A DNA stretch of 64,000 bases from Blattamonas nauphoetae. Taxonomy: Eukaryota > Preaxostyla > Oxymonadida. The DNA is taken from the NCBI GenBank assembly GCA_033064195.1, contig JARBJD010000371.1:1-64000 (forward strand), written 5' to 3'. Below the pieces are notes generated by a model. That model was given only the letters and a program-made list of their open reading frames with translations, was not told the origin of the DNA and ran no database searches. How positions within the stretch are numbered: position 1 is the stretch's first letter; each line of letters opens with the position of its first letter. Positions 26,013 to 37,260 of the stretch are shown here, piece after piece. A program made the position numbers and the translations under genes.

Positions 26013-26822
26013 AAAGTGGAGAGCGGGCTGGATATGATTGGGAAAGTGGAGAGCGAGTCAGTTGCGATTAGGAAAGTAGAGAGCAGGACAGATTCGATTG
26101 GGACAGTGGAGAGCGGGTCAGAAATGATGAAGAAAGTGGAGAGCGAGTCAGATACAACGGGAAAAGTGGAGAGCGGGTCAGATGGGATTGGGAAAGCGAA
26201 GAGCGAGTCAGTTGCGATTGGGAAAGTGGAGAGCGGGTCAGATACAACGGGGAAAGTGGAGAGCGGATCAGCTGCGATTGGGAAAACTGAGAACGGGTCA
26301 GTTGCGATTGGGAAAGTGGAGAGCGGGTCAGATACAACGGGGAAAGTGGAGAGCGGATCAGATACAACGGGGAAAGTGGAGAGCGGATCAGCTGCGATTG
26401 GGAAAACTGAGAACGGGTCAGTTGCGATTGGGAAAGTGGAGAGCGGGTCAGATACAACGGGGAAAGTGGAGAGCGGATCAGATACAACGGGGAAAGTGGA
26501 GAGCGGATCAGCTGCGATTGGGAAAACTGAGAACGGGTCAGTTGCGATTGGGAAAGTGGAGAGCGGGTCAGATACAACGGGGAAAGTGGAGAGCGGATCA
26601 GATACAACGGGGAAAGTGGAGAGCGGATCAGATACAACGGGGAAAGTGGAGAGCGGATCAGATACAACGGGGAAAGTGGAGAGCGGATCAGATACAACGG
26701 GGAAAGTGGAGAGCGGATCAGCTGCGATTGGGAAAACTGAGAACGGGTCAGTTGCGATTGGGAAAGTGGAGAGCGGGTCAGATACAACGGGGAAAGTGGA
26801 GAGCAGGTCAGTGACAAGGGGG
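26013..26822 (+). repeat. R4 coding minisatellite, 27 x 30 bp
   Basis: The longest array in the window. After seven units shared with R5 it consists of repeated DTTG, SAAIG and TENGSVAIG unit types, with a run of five identical DTTG units at its distal end. This is typical of recent slippage or unequal exchange. The length remains an exact multiple of 30. Confidence 0.95.
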
Positions 26823-29129
26823 AAAGTAGAAAACGGAACCAGATCGATTGAACGAATGGAAGGTGAACGGGACAAGCTCACGAGTGTGAAGATGAATTTG
26901 AACGAACCAATCAAAAGGAAAGAAAACAGAACTACACCTCTGACATTCCAGGGGCAATCCGAAACAAAGATACAAGCCGACACGGATGACTGGCTTTCAA
27001 AACTCGAAAGGGCCGCAGCGGAGGACACACTCCCCATCACCCAAGCCCGGAAAGACAAACACCCCCAACAAAAAGGAGTTGAAAAGAATCTGGACAGTTC
27101 TTTCCAGGAACAGCTGGAGGAGTTGGTGAACCGAAGGAAGGAGGTGGAGAACATGTGGATGAGTCGGAAACTCAGTGTGAAGCAGGTAGAAGATAGAAAG
27201 GGTCTGATGACAGTCAATCGAACAGAGATTGCAGGGAATGTGAAGAGCGGTGAGGAAGCGAATCAAAGAGAGGATGAGAAGCTTCTAAGCTGGGTGAAGA
27301 TGCTCATAGAGACAATGAAGATCTGGAACAGCATCAACTTCAAGAAGCTGATGGGAAACCTTGAGTTGAAGGAGGGCCAAACTTTTTGGAGGACAAAGAG
27401 ATGGGGAGAAGACAAAGTGATGAAAGTTGAATCGCTTGCAACCGCGACGATCCGAAAGCTCCTGCCAATCCTTGGCATCGCTCCAAACACATCCCTCCCT
27501 AATTACATCCTCCATCTCCCATTGAACGAACTCTCTCGCGAACACATTGAACTCATCAACACCCACACAACGACTAGCACAGAATACACATTCGTGATTG
27601 CGAAAGCATGGAACCGAATCAAAGCGCCAGAAAAGAAGATTGGACAGCCTGTCACGCTGAGAGAGAAAGAGTTCGCTCACTCCAAGGCACTTCAGTCACT
27701 CGATCCGTCCGAAGGACACAGCCTCCCCAACACAGTCCAAATCCCAATCCCGACATTCAAGCAACCACAAGAAGCCTCACATCTCCGCCCAGCAGACCTC
27801 CCACCATTCAACCCAACGAATGGCTACACAAGTTGGAGTGAAGACCTAACGACACAGCATCTTCACGGAGGTAGGACACTCCTTGCCCACCTCCTCTCCA
27901 AAGCAAACGATCGCCTCGCAGACACAAACTGGTCGCGAGAGGAGATAGATGAGCTGATGTGGAAGCTGTCGTCGATCCCGTCAGAGCTGAAAGCCAGAAC
28001 GCACAAACCAAAGAGGAAGACCGTAGAGAGGACAGTGAGGCTGAGCCAAGAAGAGACATTGAACCGAGCAGTGAAGAAGTGGGAGAACTTGGTGGCAAGA
28101 GGGAAGACGAGCTCCATCACGAAAGAGATCGAGGACATGAATGCCGGTCGCACACAGTCACTCTCCTTCGACGAAGTGAAGCAAAGAATCACAGCCCTCC
28201 ACAACGATGAGGACAGGAAGGCCCTCTATCTCAGTGTCAACAGGAGGACAAGGGAACAAGTGCGCAGTGGAGAGAAACTGGAGATCAGGAACGCGACCAA
28301 TGGTCTCAACTCGAACTCCACACCCTCGCTCGACGGCCTCACAGCTGAGTTCGTCAAGAGATGCTGCCGAAACGACAAGATCGTGGAGGACCAATTGGGC
28401 AATCTCATCTCTCTCTGCCTCGAAAGGAACTATCTCCCTCAAGCGTGGTGCGTGTGCAGGATGGTCGGGATCCCGAAAACAGATGGGAAGATCAGACCGA
28501 TCGCTGTCCAACACACCTTGCGGAAACTTATGGCTCGCCTACTCCTCGAACGGAACAAGGGTTGGTTGCAGAGGCACACCTCCCCAAGACAAGTCGGGGT
28601 GGGTGTGAGGAACGGCAGGAGCGTGGTTGTTGATGCGGTGGAGCATGCCATCGACGAGGCAATCCAACAGAGAACCACACAGTTCATCGTCATGCTTGAC
28701 ATGTCCAATGCCTTTCAGAATGTCCGAAGACAACAACTCCTCAACAAGCTGGCAGACATCGAGGACTACGACGCTGAACTCTTGCACTTCATCAGAAATT
28801 CCTTCGAGCAAGAGACCCTCATCCTCAGTCGAGGCGAGGAGACAGCAGCGATCCCAAACAGCCGCGGTGTCCAGCAGGGATGTCCACTATCTCCATCCCT
28901 CTTTGCCTTCTACATCACTGAACCAATGAGGCAAGCTGAAGCTGGCGGAGCAACGGCATGGGGTTACCTCGACGACCTTGTCCTCATGGCGAACTCGGAA
29001 GCCCAACTCAACCGCAGCCTGACCAAGCTCTCAACATCCCTCACTGCACACGGCCTCACCCTCAATCCAACGAAGACGGTCATCATGTCAGTCGTCGATG
29101 GCGTCCCCTCAACCAAACCGATCAACGTG

Positions 29130-29138
29130 CTCGGTCAC
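29130..29138 (+). repeat. 9-bp target duplication, left copy (CTCGGTCAC)
   Basis: CTCGGTCAC occurs once at this point in uninterrupted units (for example R5) and on both sides of the 11.3-kb element. The target itself contains a short direct repeat of TCGGTCAC, so the exact length could be read as 8 or 9 bp. Confidence 0.85.
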
Positions 29139-29558
29139 GGTCATCTCAATTTAAAGTTGGTTTTCTCGAGTGCAGTTGGTTTTCTGAACTGCAGTTGGTT
29201 TTCTGAACGACCGTTGGAAATCTGAACGACCGTTGGAAATCTGCAAAAAAAGTTGGTTTTTTTAAACCTTATCGGTGTGGATATTTGATCAAAAAAAAAT
29301 GTACAAATGGACGAGTTGGTAGATACAAAGACTTCCACTGTTGGGTCCCAGGTTCGAATCCCGGGATCTCCAACTTTTTTCTTAACAGGATTTTTCTGAC
29401 GTGATCATTCATATTTTTGTGAAATTATTGCAGTATTCATGATCGGATGAGTAATGTTCGACAATTGGATTGAATTGGCCTTTTTTTGAATCGGATCATC
29501 CCACTTTCTCTTTAACTCTCCTCTCTCTGGTGTATACCGCCCTTTCAACAGGATATAT
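29139..29558 (+). repeat. Left terminal inverted repeat of the 11.3-kb element
   Basis: It matches the reverse complement of 39975-40415 almost throughout. The outer tip (about 8 bp after the leading GG) differs between ends. It contains short tandem repeats ending GTTGGTTTTCTGAAC or GTTGGAAATCTGAAC, a tRNA-like pol III box pair, and a unique inner part ending at CAACAGGATATAT. Confidence 0.92.
29301..29374 (+). other. tRNA-like pol III cassette inside the left TIR
   Basis: An A-box-like TGGACGAGTTGG (29308-29319) lies 31 bp before a perfect B box, GGTTCGAATCC (29351-29361). A T6 run follows at 29375, and the 74-bp span is tRNA length. A T-arm with one A-C mismatch can be drawn, but the acceptor and D stems do not pair and the anticodon stem is poor. 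It is therefore a tRNA-derived or promoter remnant, not a working tRNA gene. Confidence 0.55.
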
Positions 29559-30121
29559 ATCCTGAAAGCGACGAGTTTCATTGTGAGTCTGGAAAGATTG
29601 GACGGTCAGAAAGGCCTCTATCTCTGATTGTGTTTTAACAATCTCATCCTCTCATCGCTCAGATACGATTGAGGGACACGGTGAAGGGCTTTCCCATCCT
29701 TTCGAATGCTTGGGCAAGCCATGACACATGCTGAATCTCACTGTTTGATGACCCCTCCTGAGCGATTGGATCATGATGAAAAATGGAACCGTGTATTGAA
29801 CAGGAAGAATGGACACTCAAAGAAGAGTTAAAAACACTCGACATCGACTCATCTTCACTCAGGCCTAGATCACTCTCGAGAAATGTGGGTCCCTTGTCAT
29901 TTTCCAGCGAAATCCATGCCTACTAACTGTGTCCACATTGGATTGTCAATCAGATCCTCAACAATAATCAATAGCGAAGTCTCATCAATCAATTCAGGTT
30001 TCTGAATCAGATAATCTCTCCTCTGTGCATGCAAATATGGCATACCTTTCATCCACACAACAAATCAAAAGATGATGAAAAACTCGTTGTATTCTGATGC
30101 AAATGCGACACTGTATTAACT
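29559..30121. other. Transposon interior without recognised gene
   Basis: A short open frame (29782-29925, 47 codons starting ME) could be an exon of the following gene fragment. Otherwise no feature is seen; the minus-strand 61-codon frame at 29659-29844 shows no domain. Confidence 0.35.
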
Positions 30122-31424
30122 AACATAACCAAACGACTCGAAATCCTCCATTCCTCGATATCTTTCCTGAATACGGTCGAGATCACACGACACATAACTA
30201 TCCTCTTCCGATCGAACGGAATGGATTCATCTATGTCCCTGTCAAGCCGACAAACTTTGAACTCAATTTAAATCCCTTCCCCCATGACGACCTTATGGAT
30301 GGTGTCGAGGGGGACGATTCTCAATCCCCATTTGCATCGTCAAGAACGTCACCCCGACAGCATCGTCGACGTCTTCCCCAACAGCCAGGTGATGACATTG
30401 AAAAGACTCCCTCAACACAAATGGGAATGTCTGGGCGTCCTCGACCTCGCCACATGCACTATTGGCAGCATCCTTCGATGAGGGACCAGAATTACAACTC
30501 GGACGAGTTCTATCCCATCATCGTGGAATCTCTCGCCCATCAATACCCTCCTCGTCAGCAGCAACCGACATACAATCAACAAGTGCTTGTTTTTGAAGAT
30601 GTCCAAGCAGATGTGCCCAGTCAGGAGTTCCCGATGACCATCAGATCTCTGATGCACTCACAACAGGAGCAAGCGGAAGATACTCGACTCCCACCTCTCT
30701 ACTCAGACGATGTTATGACGTATCCCCTCCATTCTCATGTTAAAGCCCTTGAGAATCGAAACAAACACGAACACCCTCCAGACAAGGTCAACGATGTCCA
30801 GAACCCGCTTGTCGATTCTGGACGAGTTGTTGTTGCCTTCCCAGATCAACAAAAGTACTTCTCTCCCTTCCTTTCTCAGAACGAGCACAGCACTGTCCGT
30901 TTACAGGCAAAGCGGTATGCCAAACAGAAGCCCGACTCCCTCTCAAACAGGGAGGGTTTTGTGAACCAACAGCAACAGCACATCAACCCACAGTTTCCAC
31001 AACAATCGTCTGCTGCCATTGTCACGTAGAATTCCCAGTCATATCGTCGTCCACTGCAACAATCAGAGAATCAGCCATTCGATGAAGAATATGCCACATC
31101 TCGCGCCAACCAGCTAACCGAACGAGATTTTTCTGGTTCTTTCGCACTGCCTCCCACATACACCAATCAAAACAGTCAGAAACAACACATCAATCCGAGC
31201 CAATCTCGCACCAAAGATACCCACAGGAAGACATCCACCACTTCACCCAACCCTCCTTCTACAAACCCCAATCTTCCACTTCCCTACTTTCTTCCCATGT
31301 CCTCCAACTCCCATCAAGTTGCCCTCAACGCACACATTGTGTGGTTCCCGCATTACGAGACTGACCCTCGCATTCTGATGGAGTAGACAGGATCAGCCGA
31401 TGCTGTCCACAACTGGCGTTTCTA
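30122..31424 (+). pseudogene. Gln/Pro-rich host gene fragment with two in-frame TAG codons
   Basis: One frame reads protein-like sequence from about 30122, immediately after a TAA, to about 31424, broken only by TAG at 31027-31029 and 31384-31386. The start is an aromatic-rich segment (PPFLDIFPEYG, then GFIYVPVKP). A long Gln/Pro/His-rich section follows. The first ATG in this frame is at 30295, but the coding sense clearly begins earlier, so an upstream exon or truncation by capture is likely. Both stops would be Gln codons after a single C to T change. I do not recognise the family. The frame passes into the PFOR-like frame near 31424. Confidence 0.5.
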
Positions 31425-31740
31425 TTTGTCGATTCCGACATATCCGATGAATGTGGCACCGACACAAATTCAGTCGAAGTCGCCAACACGCGGGAAGAAG
31501 GATCAGACGGCGAGAAGGCTGGCGAACGAGCTGAGAAGGTTGCTGCTGATTTCCAATCCCTCGTCGACTACTACGATGATCTTGACATCATCAATCAACT
31601 CTGGAAGAACAGCGACATCCTGTCGAACAAGATGGTGTGAGTGTCAGGAGGCGATGGCTGGGCTTACGATTTCGACGTCCACTGCATCGATCATTTCCTC
31701 CACTTTGGCGAGGACGTCCGCGCCGTGATAAGGCTCAGAT
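31425..31740 (+). pseudogene. Pyruvate:ferredoxin oxidoreductase fragment (TPP-binding region)
   Basis: In the third frame an acidic helix-rich stretch leads into LWKNSDILSNKMV, a TGA at 31638-31640, then VSGGDGWAYDFD and a following HFLHFGEDVRAV. This is the conserved thiamine-pyrophosphate-binding region of pyruvate:ferredoxin oxidoreductase (usual form VWIxGGDGWAYDIG followed by DHVLxxGEDVNV). The TGA stands where the family has Trp, a single G to A change. The downstream continuation expected in the family (a YSNTGGQ motif) is missing, and the frame runs into unrelated sequence, so the fragment was cut or recombined. PFOR makes acetyl-CoA from pyruvate in anaerobic protists, which fits the suspected host. 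The piece cannot function here. Confidence 0.72.
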
Positions 31741-31769
31741 GTTCACAGGAAGGCAAAATCTCGCTTTCT

Positions 31770-32690
31770 TTGAACAAGAAAAGACTGTGCTCGTTCACGA
31801 CTTGCACTGTTTCACCAATACTCTCCCACATATCAACAGCAACACTCTCCATCTCTTCATACACGCTTGCCTCGCTCAGTCCAACTGCACATTCTTCTCT
31901 CTTCGCCGTCACGTCCATAGGCAATGTAGCTTTCACAACGACGATCATCAACGATCTGACGTCAACAACCACCCTTTTCTCGATCACAAAGTCAACTGGA
32001 ACAGTGACGTTCTCTTCCTCTCCCTTCACCGATTGTGGGTCAACGAGCTCATCTCTCATCGATGCCACACTAACTGAATCCGTGTCTCTTTCAGTCGTTT
32101 ATGTCTATGTGTTTCAAGATCTAAAACAGCCACCACCGCGGCGGGTCAGTTGAGCATCACCGTCACTGTCAACTCTGACGCGACTTGCCGCACAATCACA
32201 CTGTCTGTGGACTCTGCCTTCACTGAAACAAGCGAGACACTAACATTGACCAAAATGGATTCATGGCCATGTCAAGCTGCTCGTTCACCTCTCTCGTCTC
32301 GATTGGGTCGGGCTAAGCCCTGAGTGGAACAATCGGCACTGATAAGGTAGAAACCATTGCCAGTTCGATCTTCGCGCCGTGTTCAGCTGCAAATGGAGGA
32401 GCTCTCTCGGTCAGTCACAGGCGGACAACTCTCCATCACCTCGACAATATTTTCTGACAGTTCAGCTACCGCGAATGGAGCGGCGCTGTTCCTGGACCCC
32501 AGCGGACTCACAGCCTCATATCTGACCTCTTTGCTGCCACGAACGTCAATGTGTGTGGATGATCTGGCATTCTCCAAACTGATCGTCGTTCTTCCATCGA
32601 CCCTGTCATCCGCGTCTGTCGGATCTCTGATCTCCCCCCACTGCCTCTCTGACCATCTTCCCATCATCAGAGAATGCTCGTTCTCCACGT
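31770..32690 (+). pseudogene. Beta-helix-type Ser/Thr-rich repeat protein fragments
   Basis: The frame ending at 32153 contains alternating short Ser/Thr/Val/Ile strands (for example NVAFTTTII and GTVTFSSSPFTDCGS). A second frame at 32357-32692 contains GGQLSITSTIFSDSSATANG followed by AALFLD. This spacing of GG, small hydrophobics, FxxS and NGAAL is typical of right-handed beta-helix (Pbh1 or polymorphic-membrane-protein-like) repeats, a pattern I associate with large protein families in oxymonads. The two pieces are in different frames with stops between, so this is a remnant. The assignment rests on pattern, not alignment. Confidence 0.5.
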
Positions 32691-33059
32691 GATCCTCCAC
32701 ACATGACGGCAGAGGGATCTCGATTTCATGTCCATCCAAATTCCCACCTTCAAGTCTTGTCATCGACTCAAAATTCGATAAAATCTGTCAGTGTTCGAGC
32801 GGACGATCTGGAGAATGGATTTTCATCTCCGCCTACGACTACTCATCACTCCTCATCTCACACTCGATGTCAAGGAAGTCTGTCAAAAATGTCAGCTTCA
32901 GGCCCATCTTTCGATGTGACAGTCACCGCCTGCACATACACATCCTGCTCAACAACCTCCGAGACAACTTTTGGCGTACTCTCCATCGCGCACTCTTTCA
33001 GACACAGTTCATCCTCACTGGAACAGCAACTATCACAACATGCACGTCACAGTCAATGT

Positions 33060-33510
33060 GATTAGCCGACGTACTCCACCCACGCCTGTGTCTAAGCTGA
33101 TGCCTCAATTGTTTTTGGTGAATGAGGATGCCGCTTCTTCGATTGCTGTTCGTTTTCTTCTCGCCGTCATTCTCCTCGTTCGCCAGTATCTGAACACGCA
33201 ACGAATCACTCATGTGGTGATCTGTGGAACTGGAACGACATTCTTGGCATCGCCAGCGAAACATGTGAGCCGTGTGTGCAGCTTTCTTGACAAAGCACTT
33301 GATGGTGACGGGGTGATCCTGGTTCATTCACCTCAAGGGCACAACCGCGTGATGCTGATTGAGTCGATTTTTCTGATTCAGCGCTACAGTTGGTGAGTGG
33401 AGCTTGCGATGGAAGTGACGTCGCTGAGCCGGCGGACTCGGATGAAGGGATCGTTCGTTTCGGGGTTGAGGAAGCATGCTGGAGTGATTAATCGTCTTGT
33501 GCAAACGCCT
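33060..33510 (+). pseudogene. Dual-specificity phosphatase-like domain with Ser in place of the catalytic Cys
   Basis: The frame reads a short LFLVNEDAAS opening, a helix, ITHVVICG, then ILVHSPQGHNR (33316-33348), followed by a helix and, after a TGA at 33394-33396, VELAMEVTSLSRRTR. This order matches the DSP fold: LFLG-type start, IxHVxN, VHCxxGxxRS P-loop, then the AxxxVxxRR helix. The P-loop Cys is replaced by Ser (TCA at 33328-33330) and the residue after the Arg is Val, so catalysis would be lost even without the stop. It is a captured and decaying fragment of a host phosphatase or pseudophosphatase. Confidence 0.6.
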
Positions 33511-33519
33511 CGTCTTTTG

Positions 33520-34181
33520 CAGGAATCGTTCACTCTGCACAACACGTCGTTCAACCAGGCAGTGCGACTGGCTCAGTCTGCGCCGAGTGTGCGTACTGCT
33601 CCGAAAGTGAAGTTCCCCTGCTCACTGGCGCCGTGTGTCGTGAAACCGAAATCGAGCTCGTCGACGAAACGACCGCAGACGAGTGAACCGACAAGTGGGA
33701 CGGAGCCAGCGGGATCGATTCTGCAGTCCGGCGATGCGAGGAGACACCGAATGCCGCTGAAGTTGGCGAAAACGAGCCCGCTTCTTTCGCGTGTCGCCCG
33801 CCGCTGACCAGCGCTTGCCGAACCTACACTCCACTCGGATTGGACGTGCCGCAGATTAATGTTCAGAATGTGCCCGCACAATTGTTGGGGCATGCGACGA
33901 TTCTGGAATTGATGGAAGCTGGAAACCGAAACTGTCAGCTCTTCGGACAATCGAACAAAACGCCCTCCGACGGCAAGGATCGGCCGGGCACCACTCCCGA
34001 ACGGCATGCCCGGCCGCCCACACTCTCACAAGTCTCGTCCGCAGCGTCACTGGATTCGCTGGCCTCCTCGTCGCGTGTTGATTCGCCGACGTGCGCGACG
34101 AACGAAGAAAGCGAGTCGGTGATTGAACTGAATTACCTTGGGTTGGCATGTCCTCCCCCGAAAACCCGTGTCCTATCATAG
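33520..34181 (+). pseudogene. Unrecognised GC-rich ORF with a Cys cluster
   Basis: In frame 3 an open stretch begins after a TTTTGCAG that could be a 3' splice site and runs to a TAG at 34179-34181, broken only by a TGA at 33696-33698. It contains VCAECAYCSESE (C-x2-C-x2-C), then an acidic stretch, then a Ser/Pro/Arg-rich tail that ends within a strong hairpin. It may be the 3' part of the phosphatase-like gene just upstream or a separate capture. I know no family for it. Confidence 0.4.
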
Positions 34182-34196
34182 GACACGGGCTTTCGG
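34158..34196. other. Near-perfect 39-nt hairpin
   Basis: An 11-bp stem (CCCGTGTCCTA with TAGGACACGGG) closes a 3-base loop and is extended by a further 6-bp stem (CCGAAA with TTTCGG) after one mismatch. The stop codon of the preceding ORF lies in the 3' arm. It shares the TCCTAT/ATAGGA theme with the inverted repeat at 36883-37047. Confidence 0.8.
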
Positions 34197-36882
34197 AGCT
34201 TAATTAGGCGATGGGAGGGTTATGTCTGCAAAGCATGAAAATGATGTCAAATAAAGTGGTACCCTTTGATTTGAAACACAGACTACATTTTCACATCCAT
34301 TTTGGATGAATTAGATACGAAAAGGGTGGCTGAGATTTGATCAGACCTGTCAAAATGATTATGGTCCGATCAGTGTCGTGATTCGACAAAATACATTTCT
34401 TTCATCACAAACATCACATGATGGAGAAATTTACATGACAGAAGTGGGAAATTGATGAATGTGAGATCAGGGATAGTCCAGATGAAAGAGATCAGAGCCA
34501 CCAACAATGCAGATTGTATCTCAACATGTGCAACGGCTATTTCACTCCAATGGTCAATGGTGTCTTTTCTCTGCCTCCACTCATCCTCTTCTTACGCAGG
34601 GCCATTTCCTTCGTCTCCTTCACACACTTCTCCGTCGGCACCTGTGATCGCCTCAAGTTTGTCGGTTGTACGATCTCGCTCAGATAAGCCGCGAAATTAG
34701 TCGGAAGTGAGTGTGATCTGTCTAATATTCTCGTCGAGCAACGGTGGAGTAGCGTCAGGGTGCGGAATGACGGGATGAGTGTGATTGGTTTGGGATTCTG
34801 CTTAATCTCCCTTGTCTTGTTCAACATTGTCTTTTTCAGTTCGCTTTCCTTCTTTCTGTCCTATTTCTGTCGTTGTTAGTTTGTTCTCCGCATCACTGAG
34901 CCCTTCCGCCACTCGTCTTTTCGCATGCCTCTTCGCCTCATTCAAACATCTCCTTCACCCTTTACCACATCCCCCACTTCACCCACACCTTCCACACTGC
35001 ATTTTTGGTCATTGCTAGTTAAAATCGGCAACAAGTGTCCCAATGTGAATGCGGCGTTGGAGAGTGTGTTGATTCCTTTTCATCCCTCCTCCTAGGCAAA
35101 GCGAGATTCTTAGCATTTCTTTCATTTCGTTGGATTGGTACTGAAGAGGGTGAATATGAAGAGAGATGGCGGAGACCAGCAAAAGTGCAAGATGACAATA
35201 TGGTGGAGCGAGGAATAAAGGAGCTTGTCGAGGAAGAATAACGACGGCCTCTAAAAATGACTCGGAGCGAGGAATACAGACTGAACCTGTGTATGTTGAA
35301 TTGTCAATTCAGTCAAGGAGAGAGGCGGATTGATCTTGGGGGCGATCATGTGAAACAAAGAGACTTATCGGATGGCAATACGAATGAGGCGTATTCGTTG
35401 CAATTGGAGAGTGTAGATGAACACGATCTGTCGAGAGAAGCTGATTTAGACAAGGTTTGCGTTGGTAAACTGGAGGTGAGTCGGATCGAGACTTTGGGGT
35501 CGAGCTACGGACTGTCCGGAGAGACGTGCATTTTTGTCAACAATATTGTGTATAAAGCTTCGTTTGGTTGGTTCTTTACGACGAGAGATGACTCTTGTTG
35601 TGAATGAAGAATTGACGACGAAGGTTTGGGAATCTGATCTTTTGATGTGGCCACGGACAGGATGTTTGTAACAGACAAATTCCAAAGATTGAACATTGGT
35701 TTCATTGAATCAGTCTTGCTGTGAAGAAGATCCGACGGCGACGATCCGAAGAAGTGTTGGATGTGATCCAATACGAAAAAGAATAACCAAAAAGTGATTG
35801 AAATGGAAAACACACAGGTCGGGCCGGAAGATAAAGGAAACCGTTTGCAGTTTGGAGGAGTGAGGCTCTGGCGTTTCGAATTGAAATGATGTGACAAAGT
35901 CATGGTCATAGTGTCTCTTATATGTCGATAGAAAGAAGTAATTGAGCAATAACGGGGTCTGAATAACCAAGGAGATCATTGTGACGAAGCGAAGGGGGAG
36001 GAAGGAAGGATGAACTGAAGAAATGATGAGATCATGAGAAGATGGACGGAGGAAGTGGTTCATAAAAAATTGAGTGGTAATCAGATGATGAAAGGAATAT
36101 AGGAAGAGGGAAGTCGCACACTTCGATTTCCGAACACCCATTAAACCCCACTTATGTTGGCGATGTCGAATGAGCCTCGGTTGAGTTGACCATCATGGCT
36201 GATGAGAGAGAAAAGAGGGAGGCAGGATGGACTGAAACGAAAGAGAAAAGAAGAGGGGAAGAGAAGTGCTTCAGAATGAGAAGAGGTCAAACTTTCTTTC
36301 TGTTGGGGGTGTGTACTGGCTAGAACCCGACTCAATGGTTCTTTCGAGGATGCCCTCTGCTTGTATCCCATCTGAATCTTTCGCTTTTCTTGTTCATTCC
36401 AATCTCTTTCCCAGAACGTCTCAGCAGGACTATCATGAAGGGGTCTGTCATCCATCTCTCCCTTCTATTCTTCTTCATCCTTTCTAGTATTGTGATCCTG
36501 TCATCAACTCAAATTATCTTTTCTCTTTGAATGTTGCCTTTTCAACCCTCTCCAACAGGTCTTCCTGTCTCTTGTGGAACTTCTTGTCTCAATTGAGGAA
36601 TCTATTCTTGATCAAATCATTTAGAGAGGTAAATATGATGATAAACAATACAATAAGAGCAGACTTGTCCCTTCATTTACTCAACTTTCTTCTTAGTTCG
36701 GATTCTTCAGTGGTCATCTCTATCACAAGATCTGTGGTCTAAAACATGAGAGCGAGAAAAGTTTATTTACAATAACGAGAAAAGAGCAGACAGGGTTCAT
36801 CTCCGAACCAGTCTCCAGACATGAAAGTGTCATTTCGATGATTTGAGTGGGCAATTACCAAAATGTTGGTTTGATAGGACAG
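34197..36882. other. Transposon interior, no recognised gene
   Basis: Several frames of 60-145 codons lie on both strands (for example 35257-35607 plus, 35505-35909 and 35710-36141 minus). None shows a domain, and they overlap each other. The stretch is AT-rich with pyrimidine tracts and may be captured noncoding or very decayed host DNA. Confidence 0.4.
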
Positions 36883-37047
36883 ATCGGGCCACCATAGGAC
36901 ACGATAGGACAGGACAGGACAATTGTCCTCCCTCGATTTTATTGCGAAATTGTGATGCAAGTATTGTGAATGCGTCAAATACCTTCCATGTCCTATGGTT
37001 TGAGCCCGATTCAGAATTGTCCTATCGTGTCCTATGGTGGGCGGATC
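36883..37047. repeat. Inverted repeat pair built on CCATAGGACACGATAGGAC
   Basis: Arms at 36883-36910 and 37019-37047 are near-perfect reverse complements around a spacer of about 108 bp. Further AGGACAGGACAGGAC and TGTCCTGTAGGACAGGAC motifs occur just inside (36906-36930) and outside (37249-37279). It could be a tiny MITE or a structured protein-binding cluster. No target duplication was established. Confidence 0.65.
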
Positions 37048-37260
37048 GACCCCGTTTGTACAATTTTCGCTATTTTTATCAAAATATGGTGACTAAACAC
37101 AATAAAAATGATTTTAAAACAGAAAATGTGCATTGTTATCTCAACTTTCTCTTCATTTTTCGTTTCAGGTTTTCACTGACAGATGAGGCAAGGGACAAGT
37201 TCAATTCTTGTCATCGGTACTTTTATCCAAATTGTCCTCCTCTTTTTGGCTGTCCTGTAG

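Noticed and set aside
26182-26814. Plus-strand ORF of 210 codons in another frame of the minisatellite (GKWRADQIQR repeats)
   Set aside because: Same cause: a stop-free periodic repeat. The sense frame carries the element protein on both sides.
25712-27217. Long antisense ORF (up to 501 codons) across the minisatellite, also at 11063-12154, 46890-48281 and 61789-62730
   Set aside because: The 30-bp repeat has no stop in this frame, so length follows repeat number; the composition is a mirror of the sense repeat and no domain is seen.
29301-29374. Functional tRNA gene
   Set aside because: Only the A and B boxes and a T-run are present. Acceptor and D stems do not pair.
31027-31386. Alternative genetic code with TAG as Gln, as known in Streblomastix and hexamitids
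   Set aside because: TGA also interrupts the captured genes, and the intact retrotransposon and mariner frames end sensibly at TAA. Decay explains the stops better; TAG alone cannot be fully excluded.
36883-37047. Rho-independent terminator
   Set aside because: The setting is eukaryotic, the arms are far apart and no T-run follows.
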